Source of the DNA: Candidatus Nitrosopumilus sp.
GTDB taxonomy: Archaea; Thermoproteota; Nitrososphaeria; Nitrososphaerales; Nitrosopumilaceae
Reading direction: 5' to 3'
NCBI GenBank assembly: GCA_016784625.1
Contig: JADHUF010000010.1
Location: forward strand, 1 to 22,373
DNA length: 22,373 nt
The position numbers and the translations under genes are program-made. Below, one piece after another: positions 1-6,545 of this stretch. Each line of letters begins with the position of its first letter. Position 1 is the first letter of the stretch. The notes under the pieces are model-generated. The model ran no database searches, was not told the origin of the DNA, and saw only the letters and a program-made list of their open reading frames with translations.

Positions 1-1
1 T

Positions 2-988
2 CCAGCATGGTTGGGGTATCTTCCACAGATTAGATTTTTGAAGAAAAATTATCATATGTTGCCAGCTCGTGCAAATAGAAAAATCTCTCCTATTGATCTT
101 AGAAAATTGGCACTTCGATTACAAGACAGACAAAAAATTCTAATCTTAAATAATCCTCATAATCCAACTGGATTACTCTATGATCAATTAGAGTTAGAAG
201 AAATTACTGATGTTTGTCGTGAACAAAATATTTCGGTTATCTCTGATGAGATTTATGCTCAAACAACTTATGATTTTTCAAAATTTGTAAGCATGGGTAA
301 AATTTATCCTGAAGGTACATTTGTTACCAATGGCTTATCTAAATCACATGCTGCTGGTGGTTATAGATTAGGTTATGTAATTTTTCCACAACATGCAGTT
401 GATCTAAAAGGACAATTTAAAAAAATTCTTGCAACAGAATATACTGCAGTATCTACTCCAATTCAGCATGCAGCTATTGCAGGATTTGAAATAAGTAAAG
501 AGATTGATGAGTATTTTGAGATAACTCGAAATATTCATCATATTATGGGAGATTATGTCTATCATGCATTGTCTGCCATTGAAGGAGTAAAAACTACAAA
601 ACCCGATGCAACATTTTATCTTTTAGCTGATTTTAATGCATTTGCATCTACTCTACAAGAGTCTAAGATTAATACGTCTCAAAAATTATCTGAATCCTTA
701 ATTGTTCATCCATATCATACTGCAATTGTTGGTGGAGATAGTCTTGTTTTGGAGAGAAATGACTTTAGCGCAAGAATAGCGTATGTTGATTATGATGGGG
801 CCAAAGTTTACCAAAATTACCTTGATAACAAACCAAAATCAAATTCTGAAAGAATAGAATTTGTTAAAAATTATGCCCCAAAGGTTGTTGCTGGAATTGA
901 TATGATTGAAAAGTTTTTTGAGGATATTAAAAAAAATACATTACAGGATTTACAAACCCAAAAAAATTCATCCATCACACCAAGTTAG
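2..988 (+). CDS. Class I/II pyridoxal-phosphate aminotransferase, 5' end missing
   Basis: This is the 3' portion of a fold-type I aminotransferase, which moves an amino group between an amino acid and a 2-oxo acid using PLP. The frame is open to the window edge and reads P-A-W-L-G-Y before the first possible start codon. That resembles the P-x-W-x-x-Y segment inside the large domain, so the true start lies upstream. Visible motifs are NPHNPTG, DEIYAQTTYD and SKSHAAGGYRLGY; the Lys of SKS is the expected Schiff-base lysine and the Arg of GYRLGY is a usual substrate-carboxylate contact. The C-terminal small domain is complete. The last 4 bases overlap, tail to tail, the end of the next gene on the minus strand. 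The family is clear, but the substrate (aspartate, alanine or another) cannot be told from this part. Confidence 0.9.
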   Translation, partial: PAWLGYLPQIRFLKKNYHMLPARANRKISPIDLRKLALRLQDRQKILILNNPHNPTGLLYDQLELEEITDVCREQNISVISDEIYAQTTYDFSKFVSMGKIYPEGTFVTNGLSKSHAAGGYRLGYVIFPQHAVDLKGQFKKILATEYTAVSTPIQHAAIAGFEISKEIDEYFEITRNIHHIMGDYVYHALSAIEGVKTTKPDATFYLLADFNAFASTLQESKINTSQKLSESLIVHPYHTAIVGGDSLVLERNDFSARIAYVDYDGAKVYQNYLDNKPKSNSERIEFVKNYAPKVVAGIDMIEKFFEDIKKNTLQDLQTQKNSSITPS

Positions 989-1959
989 TATAATTTTGAT
1001 TTTATTTTATCATATTCTTCTACAGTAATCTCTCCTCTAACTAGTCTTGTTTGAAGAATATCTTTTGGGTTCGATCCCATGATGGGACGAATTATTTTTT
1101 GTCTTATTGTCTCTTTATTGATGGAAATTTGATTAGAATTATCATCTACTTTTCTTTTAATTCCATAAACTGCTCCAAACAATGCTGCTAACCCTACACC
1201 TGCAAGTATGAATTCAATAATATCTGAATTATTGTTTTGTTGCTGTATTGGTATTGAAATGGAAGATGCTTCAGCTTCAGGGATCATTTCTTTTTTAATT
1301 AATTTTTGAACTGTAGTTTCTATCTTTGAAGTATTATCTGTATATCCTACTGCGTCTTCTATTGTTAATTCTGGATAATTCTTATCAAACCAAGTTTTGT
1401 AAATTGATTCGTTATTGTATCTATCAATATAGTGTTTGGGGTCTTTAGTAGGATCTACAAAACTGGCAATAGTTGAAGTAGGTACTTCCTCAACTATTGG
1501 TTCCTCAACTATTGGTTCCTCAACTATTGGTTCCTCAACTATTGGTTCCTCAACTATTGGTTCCTCAACAGGTACTTCTAGGATTATTGGCACACCATTT
1601 AATGAAACTCCAAAATTAGTAGTAACTCCCTTTGTCATGTTTAAAATAAATCCAGTTGCATTGTAAATTCCATGTTTTGAAAATTTATCACTAATGTTTA
1701 CTGATTTTTCAAATGTGTCATCATAATTAATAATTGATTGTGCAAGTAATACAAATTCATCATTAAGATCACGAATTACAATTGTCACTAAACCTGTAGT
1801 TCCATCTTCAACAGTACCTGAAAATATTATTTTATCTCCTTTGTAAAATGAATCAGAATTAGTTTGCAAACTTGTAACTTCTGCAAATGCTGGTACACTA
1901 GATAACATCAACAGTATTATCACTCCAGACAAATAAGATCTGTATCTATTCTTCAACAA
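985..1959 (-). CDS. Secreted, membrane-anchored protein with EEPIV repeats and SHOCT-like tail
   Basis: The 324-residue product begins with a signal peptide (basic NRYR, hydrophobic segment about residues 11-23, PAFA-like cleavage site). An extracellular beta-rich domain follows (about 28-130) with wording typical of archaeal surface proteins (SGTVEDG..., YNATG...). Next comes a Pro/Glu linker of five EEPIV units, then a region containing WFDKNYPELTIEDAVGY. One transmembrane segment (about 250-270) is followed by basic residues. The C-terminus, with ILQTRLVRGEITVEEYDKIK, matches the short C-terminal (SHOCT) helical hairpin. The start is a TTG; a TATA-like ttttaaat at 1983-1990 sits about 27 nt upstream, which fits a leaderless transcript. 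Role unknown; a surface-exposed anchored protein is inferred. Similar PEFG- or SHOCT-tailed envelope proteins occur in Nitrosopumilales. Confidence 0.8.
   Translation of the reverse strand: MLKNRYRSYLSGVIILLMLSSVPAFAEVTSLQTNSDSFYKGDKIIFSGTVEDGTTGLVTIVIRDLNDEFVLLAQSIINYDDTFEKSVNISDKFSKHGIYNATGFILNMTKGVTTNFGVSLNGVPIILEVPVEEPIVEEPIVEEPIVEEPIVEEPIVEEVPTSTIASFVDPTKDPKHYIDRYNNESIYKTWFDKNYPELTIEDAVGYTDNTSKIETTVQKLIKKEMIPEAEASSISIPIQQQNNNSDIIEFILAGVGLAALFGAVYGIKRKVDDNSNQISINKETIRQKIIRPIMGSNPKDILQTRLVRGEITVEEYDKIKSKLY
1486..1560 (-). repeat. Five perfect 15-bp tandem repeats inside a CDS
   Basis: The unit ttcctcaactattgg is present five times without a mismatch, followed by a 9-base partial copy up to 1569. 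On the minus strand each unit encodes the pentapeptide E-E-P-I-V, forming a rigid acidic Pro/Glu spacer between the exported domain and the membrane anchor. Perfect identity at the nucleotide level, including third positions, points to recent slippage or strong homogenisation. Copy number changes would keep the frame. Confidence 0.95.
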
Positions 1960-2056
1960 ACTAATTTTCTGGTTTTTTTCATTTAAAAGACGCGTAGCAT
2001 TTATCCGGTTTTATTATACGCAAAGGTTAAATCAGAAATTAAAGTTGATGCCTAAA

Positions 2057-3280
2057 TTATTTTCTTTTCCTGATTTCTTGTACAACCATTGGCAAAAATG
2101 CTCCAACATCAGATACAATTCCTAGTGCTTGCCATGTTCCTCTATCCATGAGTTTTGTAACTGTTGGTTGGTTGATATCTATAACAATTACTTTGACATT
2201 TGCTGGAAGCATGTTTCCTGTAGCAATGGAATGAAGCATAGTTGAGATCATAATTACCATACTTGCATCTTTTAGAACTTTTTTGTATTCTCGTTGTGCT
2301 AGTGTGACATCAGTAATTACATCTGGTAATGGACCATCATCTCTAATTGAGCTTGCTAATACAAATGGCACCTTATTTTTTACACATTCATACATTATCC
2401 CCTTTCTCAGTTTCTTGCTTTTTACCATATTTGCAATGGAGCCTGCTTTGAAGACTGCATTAATGGCATCCATGTGGTTTCGATGTCCATGATATGCCAG
2501 TGTTGCATCTTTTACATTCATTCCAAGTGATGTTCCAAGTGTGGCATATTCAATATCGTGAACTGCAAGGGCATTTCCTGCTAATACTCCATCAATATAT
2601 CCTGATTTGATCAATTCAGAGACTGCATCATCTGCACCAGTATGCACTATTGCAGGACCGCCAACAATTACTATTTTTCCTCCTTTCTTTTTGGTGTTAT
2701 AGATGTCTTCTGCAACTTTTTTTGCAATATGTTGAGTTGGTCTTTCACTAGAGCTTGAGCTTCCCATAAATTCAAAAACATTAACACCTTCTCTTGGACG
2801 TTCAGGTGGGGTAATTTTGATTCCTTTTTCCCCAACTATTATTTGATCACCTTTTTTTACCTCTCTTACTGGTACGCAAAATGCTTTGTTTGCCTTTACT
2901 ACTATACATTTATCCATCATCATGTTTTCAACTTGAATCCATTTTCCTTTTAGGAAAACTTGAGTGTGATTATTTGTTGTACTGTAAAAATTATCAGGCA
3001 TCACATAATTTTTTGGGGATTTTTTTAATGTTATTTCTTTTTGAATTTTAGATACTGCACCTTCTCGATAAATTGTGTTTAAAATTGTATCAAGATGTTT
3101 TTGGTTTTTTCCATTAACAAGTAAGCGTACATATGATTGATCTTTTTTCTTTTTACCGATACTAATTTCTTGTACTTGGAATTCTCCTTTATGATCCATT
3201 ATTTTATCAAATATCTTAGTTAAAATCAAAGAATCAATTAGATGTCCACTGACTTCAATCTCTTGAGAGAATTTCTTCAT
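2057..3280 (-). CDS. TIGR00300 / LOR-SDH family protein, probable archaeal ornithine cyclodeaminase
   Basis: This 407-residue protein matches the archaeal LOR/SDH bifunctional-domain family (TIGR00300). Members have been characterised as an alternative, NAD-dependent ornithine cyclodeaminase (ornithine to proline plus ammonia) and as the C-terminal half of cyanobacterial arginine dihydrolase ArgZ/AgrE; that function comes from family knowledge. The N-terminal alpha/beta domain (about 1-100) starts FSQEIEVSGHLID. A middle beta domain holds CIVVKANKAFCVPVREVKKG. The C-terminal half is a deoxyhypusine-synthase-like nucleotide-binding fold with GGKIVIVGGPAIVHTG, GVLAGNALAVHDIE and ASSIRDDGPLPDV. 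ATG 3280 is preferred because tttagttat at 3301-3309 lies 21-29 nt upstream; a GTG at 3295 would add five residues. No arginine dihydrolase domain is fused here. Confidence 0.82.
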   Translation of the reverse strand: MKKFSQEIEVSGHLIDSLILTKIFDKIMDHKGEFQVQEISIGKKKKDQSYVRLLVNGKNQKHLDTILNTIYREGAVSKIQKEITLKKSPKNYVMPDNFYSTTNNHTQVFLKGKWIQVENMMMDKCIVVKANKAFCVPVREVKKGDQIIVGEKGIKITPPERPREGVNVFEFMGSSSSSERPTQHIAKKVAEDIYNTKKKGGKIVIVGGPAIVHTGADDAVSELIKSGYIDGVLAGNALAVHDIEYATLGTSLGMNVKDATLAYHGHRNHMDAINAVFKAGSIANMVKSKKLRKGIMYECVKNKVPFVLASSIRDDGPLPDVITDVTLAQREYKKVLKDASMVIMISTMLHSIATGNMLPANVKVIVIDINQPTVTKLMDRGTWQALGIVSDVGAFLPMVVQEIRKRK

Positions 3281-3330
3281 TTTATTACTCTGCACATATG
3301 ATAACTAAAGGTTTACGTTTTGTATCGAGG

Positions 3331-3678
3331 CTAAACTGGAAGAATAACTTTACCTTCAAATTTTGGAATGTTATCTGCCTCAAAAGATTTCTCCAAGTTT
3401 TCTTTTTGTTGTTTTGTTACACCTTGAACTATGGTCTTTGAAGCACCAGTTTTATCCACTAATGCAAGAATATAGCCACTATTATCAGTCAAAATAAAAC
3501 CTGCAGATTCATCTACAAATGCATAAAGATTTTCTTCGCCAACTGCCTCCCATATGTCCGATTTTGTATCAGCTAAAGCAAGTGCAGGCATTGCTTTACC
3601 ATCTGTTAATTTGTTAAGGTATTCTCTTGCTGCTTCTACTCTTTTTTTACCTAGTTGCAAGGCTTGAAAATATTGCAT
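3331..3678 (-). CDS. Conserved hypothetical protein, 115 residues
   Basis: The product starts MQYFQALQLGKKRVEAAREY and is not recognised as a named family. It has a basic helical N-terminus, then an alternating alpha/beta pattern with AFVDESAGFILTDNSGYILA. This resembles a small sensor-like or chaperone-like beta sheet, but no catalytic motif is visible. A TTG 9 nt further upstream is possible. ATG 3678 is better because the TATA box at 3701-3708 is then centred 26-27 nt upstream, as expected for a leaderless mRNA. It is followed on the same strand by the ornithine cyclodeaminase-like gene, 50 nt downstream, which has its own TATA box. Hypothetical; its size, lack of shadowing and promoter support a real gene. 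Confidence 0.72.
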   Translation of the reverse strand: MQYFQALQLGKKRVEAAREYLNKLTDGKAMPALALADTKSDIWEAVGEENLYAFVDESAGFILTDNSGYILALVDKTGASKTIVQGVTKQQKENLEKSFEADNIPKFEGKVILPV

Positions 3679-3700
3679 GTTTCCCAAATAAGGGGATCAT

Positions 3701-3708
3701 TATAAAAA
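3701..3708 (-). promoter_or_regulatory. TATA box for the 115-residue protein gene
   Basis: On the minus strand this reads tttttata followed by at, centred about 26 nt before ATG 3678. That spacing places transcription start at or next to the start codon. It lies back to back with a plus-strand TATA box at 3730-3735, so two divergent leaderless promoters share about 80 bp. Confidence 0.6.
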
Positions 3709-3729
3709 CAGTTTCGCTTCAAAAGATTG

Positions 3730-3735
3730 TTATAG
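3730..3735 (+). promoter_or_regulatory. TATA box for the 97-residue protein gene
   Basis: The sequence ttatag lies 22-27 nt before ATG 3757 with no Shine-Dalgarno sequence between them. This is the pattern of a leaderless archaeal transcript. Confidence 0.5.
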
Positions 3736-3756
3736 AATCTTAGACTTTTTGAATTC

Positions 3757-4050
3757 ATGCCTCTTACAAATAATGTAATAATCAAACTAAATGAAATAAC
3801 TGCCATTGTTGAGGATAAATCAAAACTCTCAGAATCAGAAATCGAGGAGATAAAATCTATCTTTAAAGGTCTTGTTCAAAGTGGTGAGGGATATAATGTT
3901 GATGAAATTGAGTTTTGGTTTGAAAATGAAGGTAATTGGAAAACTAAAGAACCACGAATTAGGATTGCAAATCTATCGAATTATGTTCAAGACAAATATC
4001 AACAAACTGCACATCTAAGAATTCTTTCTGATGATGACTGTGGTTGTTAA
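3757..4050 (+). CDS. Hypothetical acidic protein with C-terminal DDDCGC
   Basis: A 97-residue acidic protein beginning MPLTNNVIIKLNEITAIVED. It is mainly helical up to about residue 45 (SESEIEEIKSIFKGLVQSGE). A W-containing stretch follows (EIEFWFENEGNWK), then an ILSDDDCGC tail. The C-x-C pair after three Asp residues could bind a metal or act as a redox pair; this is inference. No known domain is recognised. It is transcribed away from the 115-residue gene and ends 3 nt before the convergent coiled-coil gene. Confidence 0.72.
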   Translation: MPLTNNVIIKLNEITAIVEDKSKLSESEIEEIKSIFKGLVQSGEGYNVDEIEFWFENEGNWKTKEPRIRIANLSNYVQDKYQQTAHLRILSDDDCGC

Positions 4051-4052
4051 AA

Positions 4053-4283
4053 TTAAGTTTCTAATTGTTCTAATAAACGTCCAACAATCTTTGCATTTTC
4101 AGTTCTTTCATCAAGAATTTCTTTAAGACGGGTTGCATTTTTGTCCTCTTTTGCAATTAACTGAAAATATTCTTCATCTAGATCATTATTTGCTTGCAGT
4201 CTTTTAATTACTTCAAACAATATGCCAATTACTTGTTTTTGTGCATCAATTAATTCATCTTTCTCAGACATTTCACTATTCAT
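4053..4283 (-). CDS. Small coiled-coil protein
   Basis: A 76-residue, charged, helical protein with heptad-like spacing (IGILFEVIKRLQANNDL and later LKEILDERTENAKIVGRLLEQLE). It has no known domain. The ATG at 4283 overlaps the stop of the upstream HD-domain gene by 8 nt. A second ATG at 4271, 4 nt after that stop, is an equally good start and would give 72 residues. The overlap argues that both genes are on one mRNA and translationally coupled, so it may act with or regulate the nucleotidase. That role is inferred only from position. Confidence 0.65.
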   Translation of the reverse strand: MNSEMSEKDELIDAQKQVIGILFEVIKRLQANNDLDEEYFQLIAKEDKNATRLKEILDERTENAKIVGRLLEQLET

Positions 4284-4806
4284 TGATAATCTTTGTAAAT
4301 AATTCTTTTAGTGTGGGATTAGTAATCTCTGCTTTAGCTGATTCAAAAAAAGATTCTAATTTTACTTTGGAATGTCCATCCTTTTCATAGATTTTAGCTT
4401 GAAGTGTCATCTCTAGTCTATCAATTTGATGTACTAGTTTTGATTCAGGAGAAATATTTTCTTGATATTCTTTCCAAATTTGTAAATATTTTAATTTAAT
4501 TGAATCTGGTAAATTTTTAATAATTTCTTGAAATGCATTGTTTTCCATTTCTATCTTTTTTTCTTTGTTGAGTTGCTCAGGAGTATAGTCTCCAATTTTT
4601 GATTCAGCCAAATCATGTAACAATGCCATTTTGATAACTTTTTCAGAATCATAATTTTCTAAATCTGATAATACCATACTCATTATTGCCATTGAATAGG
4701 AGTGGTCTGCCACTGACTCGGGCGTATCAATTGATAATTTATCAATCCATCCTTGTCTGGATATTTTTTTAAGATTTACAGCAGTTTTGAAAAAATCTAT
4801 AATCAT
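4276..4806 (-). CDS. HD-domain phosphohydrolase, HDDC2/YfbR-like 5'-deoxynucleotidase
   Basis: A 176-residue HD-superfamily protein. The metal and catalytic residues are visible: His35 in ESVADHSYSMA, His64-Asp65 in LLHDLAES, Glu68 next to them, and Asp129 in HQIDRLE. The phrase PESVADHS and the overall length match HDDC2 and YfbR-type enzymes, which remove phosphate from deoxynucleoside 5'-monophosphates. Substrate assignment rests on the family. It is the first gene of a two-gene unit with the small coiled-coil protein. The TATA-like centre of its promoter lies inside an inverted repeat at 4820-4835, so transcription may be controlled there. It is divergent from the cobalamin adenosyltransferase gene. 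Confidence 0.85.
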   Translation of the reverse strand: MIIDFFKTAVNLKKISRQGWIDKLSIDTPESVADHSYSMAIMSMVLSDLENYDSEKVIKMALLHDLAESKIGDYTPEQLNKEKKIEMENNAFQEIIKNLPDSIKLKYLQIWKEYQENISPESKLVHQIDRLEMTLQAKIYEKDGHSKVKLESFFESAKAEITNPTLKELFTKIINE

Positions 4807-4819
4807 TTTATTATAATAT

Positions 4820-4835
4820 GGAGAATATTTTCTCC
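4820..4835. promoter_or_regulatory. Inverted repeat over the HD-gene promoter
   Basis: The sequence ggagaatattttctcc has perfect 6-bp arms (ggagaa/ttctcc) around a 4-base AT centre. On the minus strand the core aaaatatt falls 18-25 nt before ATG 4806, near where a TATA box is expected, so a protein bound to the arms would cover the promoter. It lies in the 92-bp gap between divergent genes. Function is inferred. Confidence 0.45.
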
Positions 4836-4898
4836 TAATGAATTTTCATATGATGTAATTTCGAACAACATAATAGTTAATTTTCTCATGATAAGTTG

Positions 4899-5435
4899 AT
4901 GAAGATTTACACTAAGACTGGAGATGATGGAAATACTGGCCTCCAAGGAAACTTTAGAATAGCAAAATCCCACCCAAGAATTATTGCATATGGGGCAGTA
5001 GATGAAACAAATGCCGCATTAGGTATGGTGTTGGCAAATTCATTAGATACAGATATGACAGAAATTTTAACAATTATCCAAAATGATTTATTTTTAGTTG
5101 GCTCAGATCTTTCAAACCCAAATCTCAATGATATGAAAAATAGAGTTACATTAGACATGGTTGAAAAATTGGAACAGCATATTGACAAATTTGAATCAGA
5201 ACTAACTCCTTTAACAAATTTCATTTTACCAGGAGGCGATGTTGCTGCTGCACAACTACATTATACTAGAACTGTTGTCAGACGAGCAGAAACTTTAGTG
5301 GTTCAGTTAAGTGAAAAAGATGAAATTAATTCAAATTGCATAAAATATCTAAATCGACTGTCTGATCTGTTCTTTGTAATTGGACGTTTAGTCAATAAAC
5401 GAAAAAACATAGATGATATTCTCTGGAAGATCTAA
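4899..5435 (+). CDS. PduO-type cob(I)alamin adenosyltransferase
   Basis: A 178-residue ATP:cob(I)alamin adenosyltransferase, which transfers the 5'-deoxyadenosyl group of ATP to reduced cobalamin to make adenosylcobalamin. The ATP-binding N-terminus KIYTKTGDDGNTGLQG and the following AYGAVDETNAALG are diagnostic. The C-terminal signature PGGDVAAAQLHYTRTVVRRAE and YLNRLSDLFFVIGRLVN are also present. Length is usual for the family. ATG 4899 is chosen over the adjacent TTG 4896; tagttaa at 4874-4880 serves as TATA box. In ammonia-oxidising archaea adenosylcobalamin is needed by methylmalonyl-CoA mutase of the 3-hydroxypropionate/4-hydroxybutyrate cycle; that link is inferred, since no mutase is in the window. 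Confidence 0.93.
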   Translation: MKIYTKTGDDGNTGLQGNFRIAKSHPRIIAYGAVDETNAALGMVLANSLDTDMTEILTIIQNDLFLVGSDLSNPNLNDMKNRVTLDMVEKLEQHIDKFESELTPLTNFILPGGDVAAAQLHYTRTVVRRAETLVVQLSEKDEINSNCIKYLNRLSDLFFVIGRLVNKRKNIDDILWKI

Positions 5436-5445
5436 AAAGACAAAC

Positions 5446-5451
5446 TTTAAT
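5446..5451 (+). promoter_or_regulatory. TATA box of the tRNA-Phe gene
   Basis: The sequence tttaat lies 27-32 nt before the first base of the tRNA, the normal archaeal spacing. It is in the short gap after the adenosyltransferase gene. Confidence 0.5.
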
Positions 5452-5477
5452 TCCTCAATCAAACGCATTTTTTTAGT

Positions 5478-5551
5478 GCCGTGGTAGCTCAGCCTGGGAG
5501 AGCACTCGGCTGAAGACCGGGCTGTCGCGCGTTCAAATCCCGCCCGCGGCA
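5478..5551 (+). tRNA. tRNA-Phe (anticodon GAA)
   Basis: The 74-nt cloverleaf folds as follows: acceptor gccgtgg/ccgcggc (one T-G wobble), D-stem gctc/gagc, anticodon stem ctcgg/ccggg with loop ctgaaga, 5-nt variable loop, T-loop ttcaaat, discriminator A at 5551. The anticodon gaa is at 5512-5514. CCA is not encoded and there is no intron. The T-stem gcgcg/cccgc contains a C-C mismatch between 5530 and 5540 (positions 52 and 62), where a G-C pair is expected. All other tRNA features are intact, so the gene is probably functional. Confidence 0.95.
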
Positions 5552-5731
5552 CTGTTTCAAATATTATTAGAATAGATCTATTATTTCATATAGGTTCATG
5601 ATACAATGTATAATTGATCGCTAAATGAATAATTTAGTAGAATTTACAGAAAAACTTGTCATGTAAATCTAAAAAATATAATGTGCTGATATAATTTCAT
5701 AATTTGTACAATTACACCAGTATGCAAAATC

Positions 5732-5738
5732 TTTAAAA
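5732..5738 (+). promoter_or_regulatory. TATA box for the lysine-rich protein gene
   Basis: tttaaaa lies 30-36 nt before ATG 5768, giving a leader of only a few nucleotides. The gap after the tRNA (5552-5767) shows no other clear feature except a short hairpin, ctaaat/atttag at 5621-5637, of uncertain meaning. Confidence 0.5.
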
Positions 5739-5767
5739 ACTAGGCAAACTTTTGATTTTCGACATTC

Positions 5768-6025
5768 ATGGCTGGAAAAAAAGTTGCTAAAAAAACTGTA
5801 ACTAAAGCAAAAACAACAAAGACAAAAACTGTTAAAGCAAAAACAACAAAAGTCAAGACTAGTAAAGCAAAGGTAAAATCTAAGAGTAAAAAACCCAAAG
5901 TACCCTCTTTTGATGATGTTGGTATTGTAATAGTTGATGATGATATTGAAATTGATAAAGAAAAAGTCAATGAAGAACGAAGGGCATACCTTGAAGAAGC
6001 AAGGTCCCAAGAAGCATCTGACTAG
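5768..6025 (+). CDS. Lysine-rich protein with histone-tail-like N-terminus
   Basis: An 85-residue protein in two parts. Residues 1-44 are almost only Lys, Thr, Ala, Val and Ser in K-x-K and K-T-K patterns, like histone H1 tails or the basic tails of bacterial HU proteins. After a Pro-containing junction (KKPKVPSFDD) comes an acidic half with IVIVDDDIEID and a charged helix ERRAYLEEAR. The basic half suggests binding to DNA or RNA; the acidic half may contact a partner or fold back on the tail. This is inferred from composition. The frame opposite also has long open stretches, but those are shadows of the lysine codons. It is a single gene with its own TATA box. Confidence 0.75.
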   Translation: MAGKKVAKKTVTKAKTTKTKTVKAKTTKVKTSKAKVKSKSKKPKVPSFDDVGIVIVDDDIEIDKEKVNEERRAYLEEARSQEASD

Positions 6026-6059
6026 GAATCTTTATCCGATCCACTAACATATACTATTC

Positions 6060-6299
6060 ATGCGAGCATTATGTCTAATCATGGTAAAACCTGGCAAGGT
6101 TGATGATGTTGTACAAATTTTAAAGAAAAAACGTAAAATTGTAAAACAGATTATGGTCGTTACTGGAAGGGCCGATATTAGTGCACTTTTGCTAGGTAAT
6201 ATTGATGAAATTAATAACATGGTAATTGATTTCAAAAAAATTAAAGATATTGTTACTACTGAAACATTAATTGAAGTGGAGGTAAATCTAGGTTGGTAA
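6060..6299 (+). CDS. Stand-alone Lrp/AsnC ligand-binding (RAM) domain protein, copy 1
   Basis: A 79-residue protein with the beta-alpha-beta-beta-alpha-beta pattern of the Lrp/AsnC effector domain: RALCLIMVKPGKVDDVVQIL, then VVTGRADISALLLGNIDEIN, ending TTETLIEVEV. There is no helix-turn-helix, so it cannot bind DNA by itself. Such domains form dimers and octamers and bind amino acids, and may partner with full-length Lrp proteins; this is family knowledge. tttatc at 6031-6036 is a TATA box 24-29 nt upstream. It heads a three-gene cluster and overlaps the second copy by 7 nt. Confidence 0.88.
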   Translation: MRALCLIMVKPGKVDDVVQILKKKRKIVKQIMVVTGRADISALLLGNIDEINNMVIDFKKIKDIVTTETLIEVEVNLGW

Positions 6300-6511
6300 G
6301 GGCAATAATTTTAGTAAAATCTCCAAAAAAACTCATAGCTGCAAGATTGCGAAAGGTAACTTCTATCTCAGATTCTTTTCCAACTAGTGGACAATTTGAT
6401 GCTGTAGCAATAATTGATGTTAAACAGTTATCTCAGATTAAAGACGTGGCAAACCAAATCCAAAAAATCAATGGTGTGGAAAGGACTGAAACTATGGTGG
6501 AAGTTCAATGA
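6293..6511 (+). CDS. Stand-alone Lrp/AsnC ligand-binding (RAM) domain protein, copy 2
   Basis: A 72-residue second ligand-only Lrp/AsnC domain (VRAIILVKSPKKLIAARLRK, then SGQFDAVAIIDV and VERTETMVEVQ). The start is TTG 6293, inside the last codons of copy 1. It is supported by a strong Shine-Dalgarno ggaggt at 6278-6283, 9 nt before the TTG, unlike the leaderless genes around it. Overlap and internal ribosome site imply coupled translation and fixed stoichiometry, consistent with a hetero-oligomer of the two RAM domains. That assembly is inferred. Confidence 0.85.
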   Translation: MVRAIILVKSPKKLIAARLRKVTSISDSFPTSGQFDAVAIIDVKQLSQIKDVANQIQKINGVERTETMVEVQ

Positions 6512-6545
6512 CAATGGATTTAAAGAACTTAGGGATAGATGTACT

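Noticed and set aside
1486..1560. Possible CRISPR array
   Set aside because: The 15-bp units are contiguous with no spacers and are in frame inside a coding sequence.
1436..1666. Plus-strand frame with GSSTI repeats
   Set aside because: It is the reverse reading of the EEPIV repeat; the minus frame has a signal peptide, membrane helix and SHOCT-like tail.
5621..5637. Hairpin ctaaat/atttag after the tRNA, and the 15-base match ctaaatgaataattt near 22269
   Set aside because: In DNA this AT-rich, a 15-base match within 22 kb and 6-bp A/T arms are expected by chance; not reported as a repeat or ncRNA.
5669..6010. Two long minus-strand open frames rich in Phe, Cys and Ser opposite the lysine-rich gene
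   Set aside because: They mirror the AAA/AAG lysine codons of the plus-strand gene and have no promoter or sensible composition.
6414..6545. Extended start for the VOC protein inside the second RAM gene
   Set aside because: The added residues (Trp/Lys-rich) are the shadow of the RAM frame; the VOC fold begins right after GTG 6546.
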